Of a DNA stretch of 64,000 nt, positions 32,912-42,781 are shown in pieces. Position 1 is the first letter of the stretch. Each line of letters begins with the position of its first letter. Position numbers and translations under genes: made by a program. The stretch is taken from positions 167,163 through 231,162 of the forward strand of contig NZ_JBHRTA010000004.1 in assembly GCF_042646065.1 (NCBI RefSeq). Reading direction: 5' to 3'. This stretch comes from Parapedobacter deserti. GTDB lineage: Bacteria > Bacteroidota > Bacteroidia > Sphingobacteriales > Sphingobacteriaceae. The notes beneath the pieces were generated by a model. That model did no database searches. It had not been told where the DNA came from and saw only the letters and a list, made by a program, of their open reading frames with translations.

Positions 32912-35371
32912 ATGAGCAATTTTGATCCATTTGATTTCAATCAGGCAATCCCCATTATAAACGAAGATACGGAATTCTTTCCCCTCTTGAGTCAGCAAGA
33001 CGAAGACGAAATGAGCAATGCGGATCTTCCCGAATCGCTCTCCATCCTCCCGCTACGCAACACCGTCCTATTCCCCGGCGTTGTGATACCGATCACCGTA
33101 GGGCGTGACAAATCCATTAAACTGGTCAAGGAGGCCTATAAAGGAGACCGCATCATCGGTGTGGTGTCACAACAGAACATGGCTATTGAGGATCCGTCGT
33201 TTGAGCAGCTCAACAAGGTTGGCACCGTAGCAATGATCATCAAGATCCTGCAGATGCCAGACGGCAACACAACGGTGATCATTCAGGGAAAACAGCGCTT
33301 CAGATTGAGCAACCTCATCCAAAGCGAGCCGTACCTCAAAGCATATATCGAACGTTTTGAGGAAAAAAAACACAAGCCGAGCAGAGAGCTTAATGCGTTG
33401 ATCTCGTCTGTCAAAGAGATGGCGCTGCAAATCATCCAGCTCTCCCCTCATATACCCAGCGAGGCGGGCATCGCCATTAAGAACATCGAAAGCCCTGCTT
33501 TCCTGATCAATTTCATTTCCTCCAACCTCAATGCCGATCTTCCGTTTAAGCAGCAATTGCTGGAAATCGCCGATTTGGAAAAACGGGCATCAAAGGTGCT
33601 CGAGCAGCTTAATATCGAGCTTCAGTTGCTGGAGTTAAAAAACCAGATTCAGAATAAGGTAAGGGGCGATCTGGACAAACAACAACGCGACTACTTCCTC
33701 AACCAGCAACTGAAAACCATTCAGGAGGAACTTGGCGGCAATACACCCGACCTTGAAATGGAAGACCTGCGCAACCGTGCCAAAGCCAAGAAATGGTCAA
33801 AGGAGGTAGCCAACCATTTCCATAAGGAGCTTGACAAACTGGCACGCATCAACCCCGCTGCGGCAGATTATTCCGTACAGGTCAATTACCTCGAGTTATT
33901 ACTTGAATTGCCATGGAATGAAGTCACGAAAGACAACTTTGATCTCCAGCGCGCCCGACGGGTACTCGACCGCGACCACTACGGCTTGGATAAAGTGAAG
34001 CAACGGATCATTGAGTACTTAGCTGTACTGAAGTTGAAGAGCAACATGAAGGCGCCGATCCTTTGCCTCGTTGGCCCTCCGGGTGTCGGAAAGACATCGT
34101 TGGGCAAATCGATAGCCAAGGCACTCGGACGAAAGTATACGCGCATGGCCCTTGGGGGCATCCGCGATGAAGCCGAGATCAGGGGGCACCGGAAGACCTA
34201 TATCGGTGCCATGCCGGGGCGCATCATCCAATCGCTGAAAAAAGCGGGTGCGGCCAATCCGGTATTCGTACTGGACGAAATCGACAAGGTGGGGAGCGAC
34301 TTCCGTGGCGATCCGTCATCTGCATTACTTGAGGTACTCGATCCCGAACAGAACAATGCGTTTTATGACCATTATGTCGAGTTGGACTACGATCTTTCAA
34401 ACGTAATGTTCATCGCCACGGCCAACTCGCTCGCCAACATACAGCCTGCGTTGCTGGACCGGATGGAAGTCATTGAAGTCAATGGATATACTATCGAGGA
34501 AAAAATCGAGATCGCCAAGAAGCACTTGATTCCCAAGCAGCGGGAATTGCATGGCCTTCAGCCCAAAGATCTATCCCTCCGGCCCAAGGTTGTCGAAAAA
34601 ATCATCGATGAATATACCCGCGAGTCGGGTGTGCGTGGCTTAGAAAAGAAAATCGGTTCAATCGTACGTGGCATAGCCACCCGCGTTGTCATGAACGACC
34701 CCCTACCAAAACCGGTTGACGCTGAAGCAGTAGAAAAAATCCTTGGCGCACCCATCTTTGATAAGGAATTCTACGAAGGCAACGAGGTAGCCGGGGTGGT
34801 CACCGGATTAGCCTGGACGCAGGTCGGCGGCGATATCCTGTATATCGAATCCAGCCTGAGCGCTGGAAAGGGCAAGCTGACACTGACAGGAAACCTGGGT
34901 GAGGTGATGAAAGAATCGGCCAGTATCGCGATGGCGTACCTGCGGGCAAATGCCGATGAGTTCGGAATCGACTACGGCGTGTTCGACAAATGGGACGTAC
35001 ATATACACGTTCCTGCAGGTGCCACTCCTAAAGACGGGCCTTCGGCCGGTATCACCATGCTTACAGCGCTGGCCTCCAGTTTCACTCAACGAAAGGTTAA
35101 AGCGAAGCTTGCCATGACCGGAGAAATTACCCTTCGCGGCAAAGTGCTCCCCGTTGGCGGCATCAAAGAGAAAATTTTGGCGGCCAAGCGTGCCAACATC
35201 AAGGAAGTGATCCTTTCGAAAGCCAACCGGAAAGATATCGTGGAAATCAAGGAAGACTATATCAAGGACCTAACGTTCCACTATGTCACCGAGATGCATG
35301 AAGTGATTAATATTGCGCTGCTCAAACAGAAGGTCAGGAAGGCCAAGATACTTATTCCCGAAGGGGCGTAA
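32912..35371 (+). CDS. lon: ATP-dependent protease Lon
   Basis: 819 aa. N-terminal LAN domain (~45-245), coiled-coil linker, AAA+ module with GPPGVGKTS near 388 and VFVLDEIDKVG near 450, and the protease domain with the Ser-Lys dyad (KDGPSAGITM near 709 and the Lys of GGIKEKILAA near 750). Degrades misfolded and regulatory proteins in the cytoplasm. Confidence 0.97.
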   Translation: MSNFDPFDFNQAIPIINEDTEFFPLLSQQDEDEMSNADLPESLSILPLRNTVLFPGVVIPITVGRDKSIKLVKEAYKGDRIIGVVSQQNMAIEDPSFEQLNKVGTVAMIIKILQMPDGNTTVIIQGKQRFRLSNLIQSEPYLKAYIERFEEKKHKPSRELNALISSVKEMALQIIQLSPHIPSEAGIAIKNIESPAFLINFISSNLNADLPFKQQLLEIADLEKRASKVLEQLNIELQLLELKNQIQNKVRGDLDKQQRDYFLNQQLKTIQEELGGNTPDLEMEDLRNRAKAKKWSKEVANHFHKELDKLARINPAAADYSVQVNYLELLLELPWNEVTKDNFDLQRARRVLDRDHYGLDKVKQRIIEYLAVLKLKSNMKAPILCLVGPPGVGKTSLGKSIAKALGRKYTRMALGGIRDEAEIRGHRKTYIGAMPGRIIQSLKKAGAANPVFVLDEIDKVGSDFRGDPSSALLEVLDPEQNNAFYDHYVELDYDLSNVMFIATANSLANIQPALLDRMEVIEVNGYTIEEKIEIAKKHLIPKQRELHGLQPKDLSLRPKVVEKIIDEYTRESGVRGLEKKIGSIVRGIATRVVMNDPLPKPVDAEAVEKILGAPIFDKEFYEGNEVAGVVTGLAWTQVGGDILYIESSLSAGKGKLTLTGNLGEVMKESASIAMAYLRANADEFGIDYGVFDKWDVHIHVPAGATPKDGPSAGITMLTALASSFTQRKVKAKLAMTGEITLRGKVLPVGGIKEKILAAKRANIKEVILSKANRKDIVEIKEDYIKDLTFHYVTEMHEVINIALLKQKVRKAKILIPEGA

Positions 35372-35407
35372 CGCCTCTTCACCTTTTTGTTTGTATAAAT
35401 TAATTGC

Positions 35408-35415
35408 TATCTTCG
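35408..35415 (+). promoter_or_regulatory. Promoter -7 box (TATCTTCG) four bases before the CNNM gene start
   Basis: One mismatch to TAnnTTTG, with a TTTTG -33-like element 18 bp upstream. ATG follows after CTAC, which leaves no room for a Shine-Dalgarno. Confidence 0.45.
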
Positions 35416-35419
35416 CTAC

Positions 35420-36712
35420 ATGCTTACAGAGTCGCTGATTATCTTAGCATTAATTCTGTTAAACGGCATTTTTTCGGCTTCCGAAATTGCTATCGTATCG
35501 AGTCGAAAGGCACGCTTGCAGGTGTTGGCCGAAAAAAAAAACCTTGCCGCAAAGCAAGTCCTGAAACTTAAAGACTCGCCTAATCGATTTCTTTCAACGG
35601 TACAGATCGGCATCACGTTGATCGGGATCCTTACGGGTCTATTCGGAGGGGCTACCATCGCCCAGCGCCTGGATATATACCTCTCAGACGTTTCCTGGCT
35701 CAGCGGATACAGCGCACAGGTCTCCATCACCATCGTGGTCGTCCTCATTACGTTCCTTACGCTGGTGCTTGGCGAGCTGGTTCCAAAGCGCATCGGACTA
35801 GCTGTTCCCGAAAAATATGCCATGGTTATCGCTTTTCCAATGAACTTTTTAAGCAAAGTGGTCGCCCCTTTCGTATGGCTGCTCAGCGTAACGACCGAAG
35901 GCATAGTCAGGTTGCTTAATATAAAGACTTCGCAACATGCGGTCACTGAAGAAGAAATCAAGGCCTTGGTTGATGAAGGTGCAGATATTGGAGCCATCGA
36001 ACATATCGAGCATGAAATCGTCGACCGGGTATTCAGCCTCGGAGACAAAAAAGCATTCAACCTGATGACCCATCGCAGCAATATTGTATGGCTGGATATC
36101 GATGACGATTACGAGTCGCACAGAGAAACGATACTGGAAAGCGGCCATACGGTTTATCCCGTATGTCAGGGTGGTTTAGATAACATCATCGGCGTGGTAC
36201 ACATCAAGTCGCTGCTCAAACAATACCTGATTGAAGAACCGATCCAGCTTAAGGGGCTCACACAGCCGCTCAATTATGTTCATGAAAACAGCTCCGCTTA
36301 TAGCATATTAAATAAATTCAGGACGTCCAAAATACACCAGGCGGTGGTACTCGACGAATACGGCTCGCTGCAGGGTATTGTCACCATCAACGACATACTG
36401 AGCAGTCTCGTGGGCGACATCTCCGATGGAGATACCGCCGAAAGGCCCGAAATCGTCACCCGTGAAGACGGCAGCATGCTTGTTGACGGGCAGTATCAGC
36501 TCAATGATCTACTCACTGTGCTCGGCATAGAAATCACAGAGGAAGATGAAGAAAGCTTGGGGAGTATCAGTACCATTGCAGGCCTCATTTTGCTCAAACT
36601 CGGCCACATGCCCACAGCGGGCGAACTCGTGCAATGGAAGGGCCATCGGTTTGAGGTGGTAGACATGGATGGCAACCGTATCGATAAGGTATTGGCCACT
36701 TTCGTCGGCTAG
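35420..36712 (+). CDS. CNNM/CorC-type membrane transporter (hemolysin family)
   Basis: 430 aa. DUF21 membrane domain (~1-190) with four helices and GELVPKRIGLAVPEKYA, two CBS domains (~205-330; VLDEYGSLQGIVTINDIL) and the C-terminal CorC/HlyC domain (~345-428). Members are Mg2+/Na+ exchangers or cobalt/magnesium resistance proteins; true haemolysins are rare. Confidence 0.9.
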   Translation: MLTESLIILALILLNGIFSASEIAIVSSRKARLQVLAEKKNLAAKQVLKLKDSPNRFLSTVQIGITLIGILTGLFGGATIAQRLDIYLSDVSWLSGYSAQVSITIVVVLITFLTLVLGELVPKRIGLAVPEKYAMVIAFPMNFLSKVVAPFVWLLSVTTEGIVRLLNIKTSQHAVTEEEIKALVDEGADIGAIEHIEHEIVDRVFSLGDKKAFNLMTHRSNIVWLDIDDDYESHRETILESGHTVYPVCQGGLDNIIGVVHIKSLLKQYLIEEPIQLKGLTQPLNYVHENSSAYSILNKFRTSKIHQAVVLDEYGSLQGIVTINDILSSLVGDISDGDTAERPEIVTREDGSMLVDGQYQLNDLLTVLGIEITEEDEESLGSISTIAGLILLKLGHMPTAGELVQWKGHRFEVVDMDGNRIDKVLATFVG

Positions 36713-36749
36713 CAACAAACATTTTCGCGACGTAACTGCTTATAAGGAT

Positions 36750-37304
36750 ATGACGACTTATAAAATTGCAGTTTGCGTGGGAAGCCTTAGGCAGGCGTCC
36801 CTGAACCGGAAAACTGCCAATGCATTGGTGGCGCTTGCCCCCCAATCGTTGCAGTTTGAATGGATGGATATCGGTCAGTTGCCGTTGTACAACGAAGATT
36901 TTGATGAGTCGCCCCCAAAAGAGTGGGTCATGTTCCGCGACCGGCTCAGGGCGTGTGATGGTCTCTTGTTTGTGACCCCCGAATACAACCGCTCAATATC
37001 GGGTGCGCTCAAAAATGCATTGGACGTCGGATCCCGGCCCTATGGGGAAAACTCGTGGGATGGAAAGCCGGCCGCGGTGGTCAGTGTATCACCCAGCGCA
37101 ATCGGGGCGTTCGGCGCAAATCATCACCTGCGGCAAACCTTAGCGTACCTCAACGTGCCGACAATGGCACAGCCCGAAGCATACATCGGGCAAGCAAATG
37201 AGCTTTTCGGAGAAAATGGAGACCTTGTTAAGGATACGACTAAAAAGTTTTTACAGGACTTTATGGAGGCCTTTGCCAGGTGGGTAGAGACCATAAACGG
37301 CTAA
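36750..37304 (+). CDS. NADPH-dependent FMN reductase
   Basis: 184 aa from ATG 36750. Flavodoxin-like fold with VGSLRQASLNRKTANAL (phosphate loop), PEYNRSISGALKNALD near 85, and VSPSAIGAFGANHHLRQ near 118. Reduces flavins or quinones and azo dyes with NADPH; physiological role unclear. Confidence 0.88.
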   Translation: MTTYKIAVCVGSLRQASLNRKTANALVALAPQSLQFEWMDIGQLPLYNEDFDESPPKEWVMFRDRLRACDGLLFVTPEYNRSISGALKNALDVGSRPYGENSWDGKPAAVVSVSPSAIGAFGANHHLRQTLAYLNVPTMAQPEAYIGQANELFGENGDLVKDTTKKFLQDFMEAFARWVETING

Positions 37305-37317
37305 TACGCCACCGACG

Positions 37318-38151
37318 TCAGATGATCCCTTTGTTCAGCAGTTCTTTTTCCATTTCTTGCTGAAGGGCCAACGCTTCTTGCCTCGCCCGCTCAGCAAAAT
37401 CGGTCCCCGCCGACGCGTATATGATTGATCGCGTAGCGTTCACCAGCAATCCGCATTCGGCGTTCATCCCGTACCGGCATACATCACTGAGGCTTCCCCC
37501 CTGCGCGCCCACCCCGGGTACCAGCAGGAAATGATCCGGTGCATGTTTTCGTATCGCCGCAAATGCCTCTCCCCGGGTGGCACCTACTACATACATCAGG
37601 TTTCCGGCATTGCCCCAGGTGTTTGCTTTCCGGATCACCTGTTCAAAAAGCGGTGTGCCGTTCCTGTCTTCAACGGTTTGAAAGTCCAGCCCCCCCGTGT
37701 TTGAAGTAAGTGCAAGAATAATGGCCCATTTGCCTTCAAACGCCAGAAACGGCTGCACCGAATCGTGCCCCATGTACGGCGCTATCGTCACCGCGTCAAA
37801 GCCGAGGCCAGAGGCCTGTTGATCAAAAAATGCTGCCGCATACATCGCGGATGTATTACCTATATCACCCCTTTTTGCATCGGCAATGCGGAAACACTCC
37901 CGGGGCAATATTTCCCAGGTTTTCTGCAGACTCTTCCATCCAGCCATACCCCGGCTTTCGTAGAATGCGATATTGGGTTTAAAAGCAACGCAAAGGTCTG
38001 CGGTTGCTTCGATGATCTGCCGGTTGAATTCAAAGACCGGATCATCGTGGCCAAGCAAGTGCGCCGGCACCTTGTTGATGTCGGTATCGAGGCCCACACA
38101 TAGAAAAGAACGCTTAGTTTTGATTTGACGGATGAGTTCACTTCTGGTCAT
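37318..38151 (-). CDS. pyrF: Orotidine 5'-phosphate decarboxylase (long form)
   Basis: 277 aa, the longer subfamily. FLCVGLDTDINKVP near 16, VAFKPNIAFYE near 55, catalytic DAKRGDIGNTS near 88, and LVPGVGAQGG near 205. Final step of UMP synthesis. Convergent with the FMN reductase gene, 13 bp apart. Confidence 0.93.
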   Translation of the reverse strand: MTRSELIRQIKTKRSFLCVGLDTDINKVPAHLLGHDDPVFEFNRQIIEATADLCVAFKPNIAFYESRGMAGWKSLQKTWEILPRECFRIADAKRGDIGNTSAMYAAAFFDQQASGLGFDAVTIAPYMGHDSVQPFLAFEGKWAIILALTSNTGGLDFQTVEDRNGTPLFEQVIRKANTWGNAGNLMYVVGATRGEAFAAIRKHAPDHFLLVPGVGAQGGSLSDVCRYGMNAECGLLVNATRSIIYASAGTDFAERARQEALALQQEMEKELLNKGII

Positions 38152-38234
38152 CGTTGCGTATGCTTTTTATTCCCGCAAACCTAAGACAAAAATCGCTGTT
38201 AAAAAATTAAAACCGTATATTTACTTATCCGAAT

Positions 38235-39215
38235 ATGGCAAGTGTTTTTATAACCCGCGTAGTCCCCGAAACGATCAAGCAATCATTGGCAGATCAAGGC
38301 CATACTGTTTCCGAGTGGACGGAAAAACGCGATCTGGCTCCCGACGAACTCATCCGGTATGCAAAATCCAGTGATGCCGTATTCAGCGTTGGTGGGCATG
38401 CTATCGATAACCGTTTTTTAACGGCATGCGAGCATCTCCGCGTCATTGCGTTGTGCAGCGTAGGCTATGATCATGTAGACGTGGCCGCTGCCACCCGACT
38501 GAGAATACCCATTGGCAATACACCCGGCGTATTAAGCAAAGCGACTGCAGACACGGCCTTTTTACTGATGCAAAATGTTGCGCGCAAGGCGATTCACAAA
38601 CACAAGGAAATCCTGCGCGGCAATTGGGGATTTTTCGATCCCATGGTTGATCTCGGCATCGATTTGCAGGGAAAAACGCTGGGAATATACGGTTTGGGGC
38701 GCATCGGCTATGAGATGGCCAAGCGCTGCCGGTTTGCCTTCGACATGCCCGTTATTTACCACAATCGGGGGCATAACGAACAGGCCGAACGCGATCTGGA
38801 TGCGCGCAGGGTATCATTTGACGAATTGCTCGAACAAAGCGATGTGCTTAGCGTGCATGCCAACCTCAGCGGCAAGACGCACGGGATATTCAACGGTGAT
38901 GCCTTCTCCAAAATGAAAGCATCGGCCATCTTTGTTAATACTGCGAGGGGCTCAATGCATGATGAAGAAGACCTCCGCGTTGCCCTGGAAAACGGTGAAA
39001 TCTGGGGGGCCGGCCTCGACGTCACGGATCCGGAACCGATGGCACCTGATAATCCGCTCCTGGAAATGTCCAATGTCGCCGTTTTACCGCATATCGGTTC
39101 GGCAACGATTGAAACCCGGATGAAGATGATGAAACTGACGGTAGAAAATCTGCTCGCGGGTCTCCGGGGCGACCACCTCCCCTACTGTGTCAACCCAGAA
39201 GTATACGAGCAATAA
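38235..39215 (+). CDS. D-isomer-specific 2-hydroxyacid dehydrogenase
   Basis: 326 aa. Catalytic domain with ALCSVGYDHVD near 75, Rossmann GLGRIGYEMAKR near 155, active-site Arg in NTARGSMHDEEDL near 235, Glu at 265 and His in LPHIGSATIETR near 283. Similar to glyoxylate/hydroxypyruvate or gluconate 2-ketoreductases. Substrate not assigned. Confidence 0.9.
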   Translation: MASVFITRVVPETIKQSLADQGHTVSEWTEKRDLAPDELIRYAKSSDAVFSVGGHAIDNRFLTACEHLRVIALCSVGYDHVDVAAATRLRIPIGNTPGVLSKATADTAFLLMQNVARKAIHKHKEILRGNWGFFDPMVDLGIDLQGKTLGIYGLGRIGYEMAKRCRFAFDMPVIYHNRGHNEQAERDLDARRVSFDELLEQSDVLSVHANLSGKTHGIFNGDAFSKMKASAIFVNTARGSMHDEEDLRVALENGEIWGAGLDVTDPEPMAPDNPLLEMSNVAVLPHIGSATIETRMKMMKLTVENLLAGLRGDHLPYCVNPEVYEQ

Positions 39216-39239
39216 CTACCTTCCCCATGTGCCGGTTGG

Positions 39240-39836
39240 CTATTCGGCAGCCAGTTTTTGGATAAATTCGACTACCTCAGGGCGGCTGTAGTCGGCCATC
39301 CCTTCATGGCGCGCTGCGATTTGCCCCCGCTTGTCAAGGATAACGGTGGTCGGAATCGAATTGCCGAGCCAATCGCCCGGAATATTTCCAGACGGAACGT
39401 GCACAGGCAGGCTCAGTTTTCTGTCAAGCATAAATTGCCTGGATTTTTCATATTGATTATCCACATCTACCATCACAAAGACGATACGCTCATCGTCCTT
39501 GAATTGCTGGTACAGCTTGTCGATAGAAGGCATCTCGGCGATACAGGGCGGACACCAAGTAGCCCAAAAATTGATAAACACCACCTTATCCGATTGGTTC
39601 GCAACATCAATCGGGGTACCTTGGCCATCCATAACGAAAACCGAAGGCTGTCCTGCGGCCGCGGAAGGTGTAGGCTGCGCTGTATCATCCGCATTTTGGG
39701 CCAGATCGGGCTTGTATAAACCGATTGCCATCAGGCCGCGGCTCACCCATGCCTTCGCGTCCGGGCTCAACAACAGTACGGCCATAAACAAACACAGCGA
39801 GAGGGTGATAACCGTGGAAGTGCTAATTTTTTTCAT
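39240..39836 (-). CDS. Membrane-anchored thioredoxin-like protein (TlpA family)
   Basis: 198 aa. N-terminal membrane anchor (~6-28) and a periplasmic thioredoxin fold with the redox site WATWCPPC near 92 and cis-Pro in SIPTTVILDKRG near 162. Reduces disulfides, for example in cytochrome c maturation. Confidence 0.9.
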   Translation of the reverse strand: MKKISTSTVITLSLCLFMAVLLLSPDAKAWVSRGLMAIGLYKPDLAQNADDTAQPTPSAAAGQPSVFVMDGQGTPIDVANQSDKVVFINFWATWCPPCIAEMPSIDKLYQQFKDDERIVFVMVDVDNQYEKSRQFMLDRKLSLPVHVPSGNIPGDWLGNSIPTTVILDKRGQIAARHEGMADYSRPEVVEFIQKLAAE

Positions 39837-39854
39837 TTAAATCAGAGTTTTGTT

Positions 39855-40736
39855 CTATAACGCCCCTTCGACCCCTAGTCCAAACAAGGCAAAATCATAT
39901 TTTACCGGATCATGGGCATCCAACATCCGCAGGGTGTCCGTCAGTTCGCACGCCGTCTTCCAGTCAGCTTGTTTACGGCGGATCAGCCCCAGTTTACGGG
40001 CGACACGCTCTACGTGCACATCAAAGGGGCATACCAGCGCTGCAGGAGAAATCCGAGTCCACAAGCCGAAATCAACCCCTTGACCATCATTGCGCACCAT
40101 CCAGCGCAGAAACATATTCAGCCGTTTGCATGCTGAATGCTGGGCAGGCGAACTGATGTGCTTCCGCGTACGCAACGGATAGTCAGGCAAGCTGAAAAAG
40201 TAGCTGCGAAACCAGTTCAGCGCCATCGCTATCGTAAACGCCGGTCTGCTCAATTCCTGCGCAAAACACGCCGAAGAAGCAACACGTTGGCCGGAATCCC
40301 CGTGCGGATGCACTTCGATGAATTCAGCACGGAATTCAACGTTCGCCGTGGGTGGGATAAACGCATCTTCCAATGAATCGTACCGAGCGTAATGCACCCT
40401 GAAGAATTCGATGAAATAAAGCAAGTCCGTATCATTGAATGTACGATGCTTGAACCCCAGCAACTGCCTCAGGTCGCTTTCATGGTGGTTGCGGATGAAG
40501 TCAAACGGCGCCCCGTCCATACGCGCGATCAGCTCCGTGCTCTTGTTGATGATGGTCTTACGTTGCCCCCAGGCCAGCACCGCCGCAAAAAACCCCATGA
40601 TTTCGATATCCTGCCGGCGTGTAAACCGGTGCGGAATACATACGGGATCACTTTCGATAAACCCCGGCCGGTTGTATTCAGCGACCTTACGGTCCAAAAA
40701 CGTCTTGATCTCAGCAGTCACTTTACCCTCAATCAA
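39855..40736 (-). CDS. TIGR02757-family protein (DNA glycosylase-like fold)
   Basis: 293 aa. Conserved elements DPVCIPHRFTRRQDIEIMGFFAAVLAWG split over ~30-60, RTRKHIS near 195, SACKRLNMFLRWMVRNDGQGVDFGLW near 208 and PFDVHVERVARKLG near 240. The helix-rich fold resembles HhH DNA glycosylases. A less conserved insert sits at ~140-175. No role proven. Confidence 0.85.
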   Translation of the reverse strand: MIEGKVTAEIKTFLDRKVAEYNRPGFIESDPVCIPHRFTRRQDIEIMGFFAAVLAWGQRKTIINKSTELIARMDGAPFDFIRNHHESDLRQLLGFKHRTFNDTDLLYFIEFFRVHYARYDSLEDAFIPPTANVEFRAEFIEVHPHGDSGQRVASSACFAQELSRPAFTIAMALNWFRSYFFSLPDYPLRTRKHISSPAQHSACKRLNMFLRWMVRNDGQGVDFGLWTRISPAALVCPFDVHVERVARKLGLIRRKQADWKTACELTDTLRMLDAHDPVKYDFALFGLGVEGAL

Positions 40737-40742
40737 CGGAGC

Positions 40743-41891
40743 TTACCTGTCCAACGCCTGTTCCAGATCAGCCAGTAAATCACCGATATCCTCTACGCCC
40801 ACACTGATGCGGATGAGGTTGTCTACCACCCCCACCTGCTCACGCAACGCTTTCGGGATGGACCCGTGTGTCATGGTAGCCGGATGGTTAATCAGCGATT
40901 CCACGCCGCCGAGCGACTCCGCCAGTGTAAACACCTTAAATGAAGAAGCCACGTCGAAGGTCTCTTGGAGTGATGCGCCCTTCAATACGATAGACACCAT
41001 TCCACCAAAATCGCGCATCTGCTGCTTGGCGATGGCGTGGCCGGGGTGGTCTTCAAATCCCGGCCAATAAATTTTTTCCACGCGCGGGTGCGTTTTCAAA
41101 TATTCAGCTACTTCGCGTCCGTTATTGCAATGCGCCTGCATACGCAGGTGCAATGTTTTGATGCCACGCAGCACGAGAAAACAGTCCTGCGGCCCCGGTG
41201 TCCCGCCGCACGCATTATAATAGAAAAACAACCGGTCGTAAAGCTCCTGCTCCTTTACTACGAGCGCTCCCATTACCACATCCGAATGCCCACCGATGTA
41301 TTTAGTCACCGAATGCATCACGATGTCTGCCCCTAGATCAAGTGGATTTTGCAGATAGGGCGACGCAAACGTGTTATCCACAGCAAGAAGCACTCCAGCA
41401 TCTTTAGCCAGTTGTCCGACCGCAGCGATATCCGCCAATTTAAGCGTCGGATTAGTCGGTGTTTCGATCCATATCAATCGGGTATTCCCGTTTATCTTAC
41501 TTTCTATTTGTTCAGGCTGAGACATATCCACGAAATGGAACCGGATTCCATAGCGTTCGTAAACCTTGGTAAAAATCCGGTACGAACCACCGTACAGGTC
41601 GTCGCCGGTTATCACTTCATCGCCGGGCTTCAGCAGCTTCAACACCGTTTCTGTAGCCGCCATTCCACTGGAAAACGCAAGTCCGTATTTGCCGTTTTCC
41701 AGCACAGCCAGGCATTCTTCCAGCGCCCTTCGCGTGGGATTGGTACCCCGCGAATATTCATACCCTTTATGATCGCCCGGTGCGGCCTGCTGGTAGGTAG
41801 ACGTCTGGTAGATGGGTGTCATCACGGCTCCGGTAGTGGGGTCAGCAGATTGGCCGGCATGTATGGCATTCGTTGCAAATTTATATCCCAT
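40743..41891 (-). CDS. metB: Cystathionine gamma-synthase/lyase (PLP enzyme)
   Basis: 382 aa. Cys/Met-metabolism family: YEYSRGTNPTRRALE near 45, GDDLYGGSYRIF near 96, and the PLP-binding Lys in MHSVTKYIGGHSDVVMG near 197. Sequence alone does not separate gamma-synthase, gamma-lyase and homocysteine-forming types; ATHAGQ-like start (ATNAIHAGQSADP) fits MetB. 6 bp gap to TIGR02757. Confidence 0.88.
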   Translation of the reverse strand: MGYKFATNAIHAGQSADPTTGAVMTPIYQTSTYQQAAPGDHKGYEYSRGTNPTRRALEECLAVLENGKYGLAFSSGMAATETVLKLLKPGDEVITGDDLYGGSYRIFTKVYERYGIRFHFVDMSQPEQIESKINGNTRLIWIETPTNPTLKLADIAAVGQLAKDAGVLLAVDNTFASPYLQNPLDLGADIVMHSVTKYIGGHSDVVMGALVVKEQELYDRLFFYYNACGGTPGPQDCFLVLRGIKTLHLRMQAHCNNGREVAEYLKTHPRVEKIYWPGFEDHPGHAIAKQQMRDFGGMVSIVLKGASLQETFDVASSFKVFTLAESLGGVESLINHPATMTHGSIPKALREQVGVVDNLIRISVGVEDIGDLLADLEQALDR

Positions 41892-41980
41892 GATGCGTAT
41901 TTATTTAGTTTTCAGGTACTGCGAAGACAAAGTTAACCAAACTTTACCGAATAAAAGAATACGGTTTGGTCGCGGTACCG

Positions 41981-42778
41981 TCAAAAGTGCAATGGCGACC
42001 GGTATATGAAGCGGTAGCCCAAGTCGGCAAGGAGCCTATCCGGCGATACCACTTTGGCTGTTCGGTGGTTATCCACAAAGGCCGCAGGCAGGCCGTAGCC
42101 ATATTTCACCGCAGACACTTCGATGACCTCCCTTTTCAACGGATGCTCAGGGCATACCACGTTATAGGTTTTCCGCCGGGACCCCTGCATCAGCATGGAT
42201 CGAATAATTCCGTAGACATCTTCAACATGCACGAAATTGGCGGTCTCGCTGCCGATCTCGCAGACCTTGCCCGCGAAATGTTTGGCGATCACGCGCTCCA
42301 AACCGAACAAGCCACCCAGCCGCAGGATATTAATATCGGGAAACGCCGAGCGCAGCATCGATTCACCCCGGAACAGTTTGTCATCCAGCTCATCAGCGGC
42401 AAACGTGTCTTCCGTGATCACCGCGCTCACCTTGGGATAGATCCCTACCGAGCCGAAAAATATGGACTGCCTGAACGATAGCCTGTTCAAAAACGCACAT
42501 AACCGATCAAACCGGCGTTCCACCACATCCCGTGCATCCCTCCGGGTGATGGGCACACTCACGACGACCAGATCGAACACCGTCCCGCTGACGTCCGGAT
42601 ACCCATCAGCTACATCGAAGTCAACCACATGCGACATCAGTCCGCATTGTGCCAGTTGTTCCGCCTTCGCGATGGAGGTGCAGGTAGCCCATATGCGGTG
42701 GCCTTCTTCAAGCAGGTGGGTGGCCACGTAGGTGCCTACCCATCCACACCCCACAATCAGCACGTTCATCATCACCAT
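41981..42778 (-). CDS. NAD(P)-binding epimerase-like protein
   Basis: 265 aa. Starts with the nucleotide loop VLIVGCGWVGTYVATHL; then FFGSVGIYPKVS near 117, LRLGGLFGLER near 163 and NFVHVEDVYGIIRSM near 190, the NAD-dependent epimerase/dehydratase pattern. The Tyr-x3-Lys of classical SDRs is not obvious. 3 bp after proS; substrate unknown. Confidence 0.8.
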   Translation of the reverse strand: MVMMNVLIVGCGWVGTYVATHLLEEGHRIWATCTSIAKAEQLAQCGLMSHVVDFDVADGYPDVSGTVFDLVVVSVPITRRDARDVVERRFDRLCAFLNRLSFRQSIFFGSVGIYPKVSAVITEDTFAADELDDKLFRGESMLRSAFPDINILRLGGLFGLERVIAKHFAGKVCEIGSETANFVHVEDVYGIIRSMLMQGSRRKTYNVVCPEHPLKREVIEVSAVKYGYGLPAAFVDNHRTAKVVSPDRLLADLGYRFIYRSPLHF

Positions 42779-42781
42779 GTG

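Noticed and set aside
35420..36712. Haemolysin
   Set aside because: The name is historical; the domains (DUF21, CBS, CorC) are those of CNNM-type ion transporters.
41892..41980. SAM riboswitch upstream of the metB-like gene
   Set aside because: The 90-bp gap shows none of the conserved SAM-riboswitch helices.
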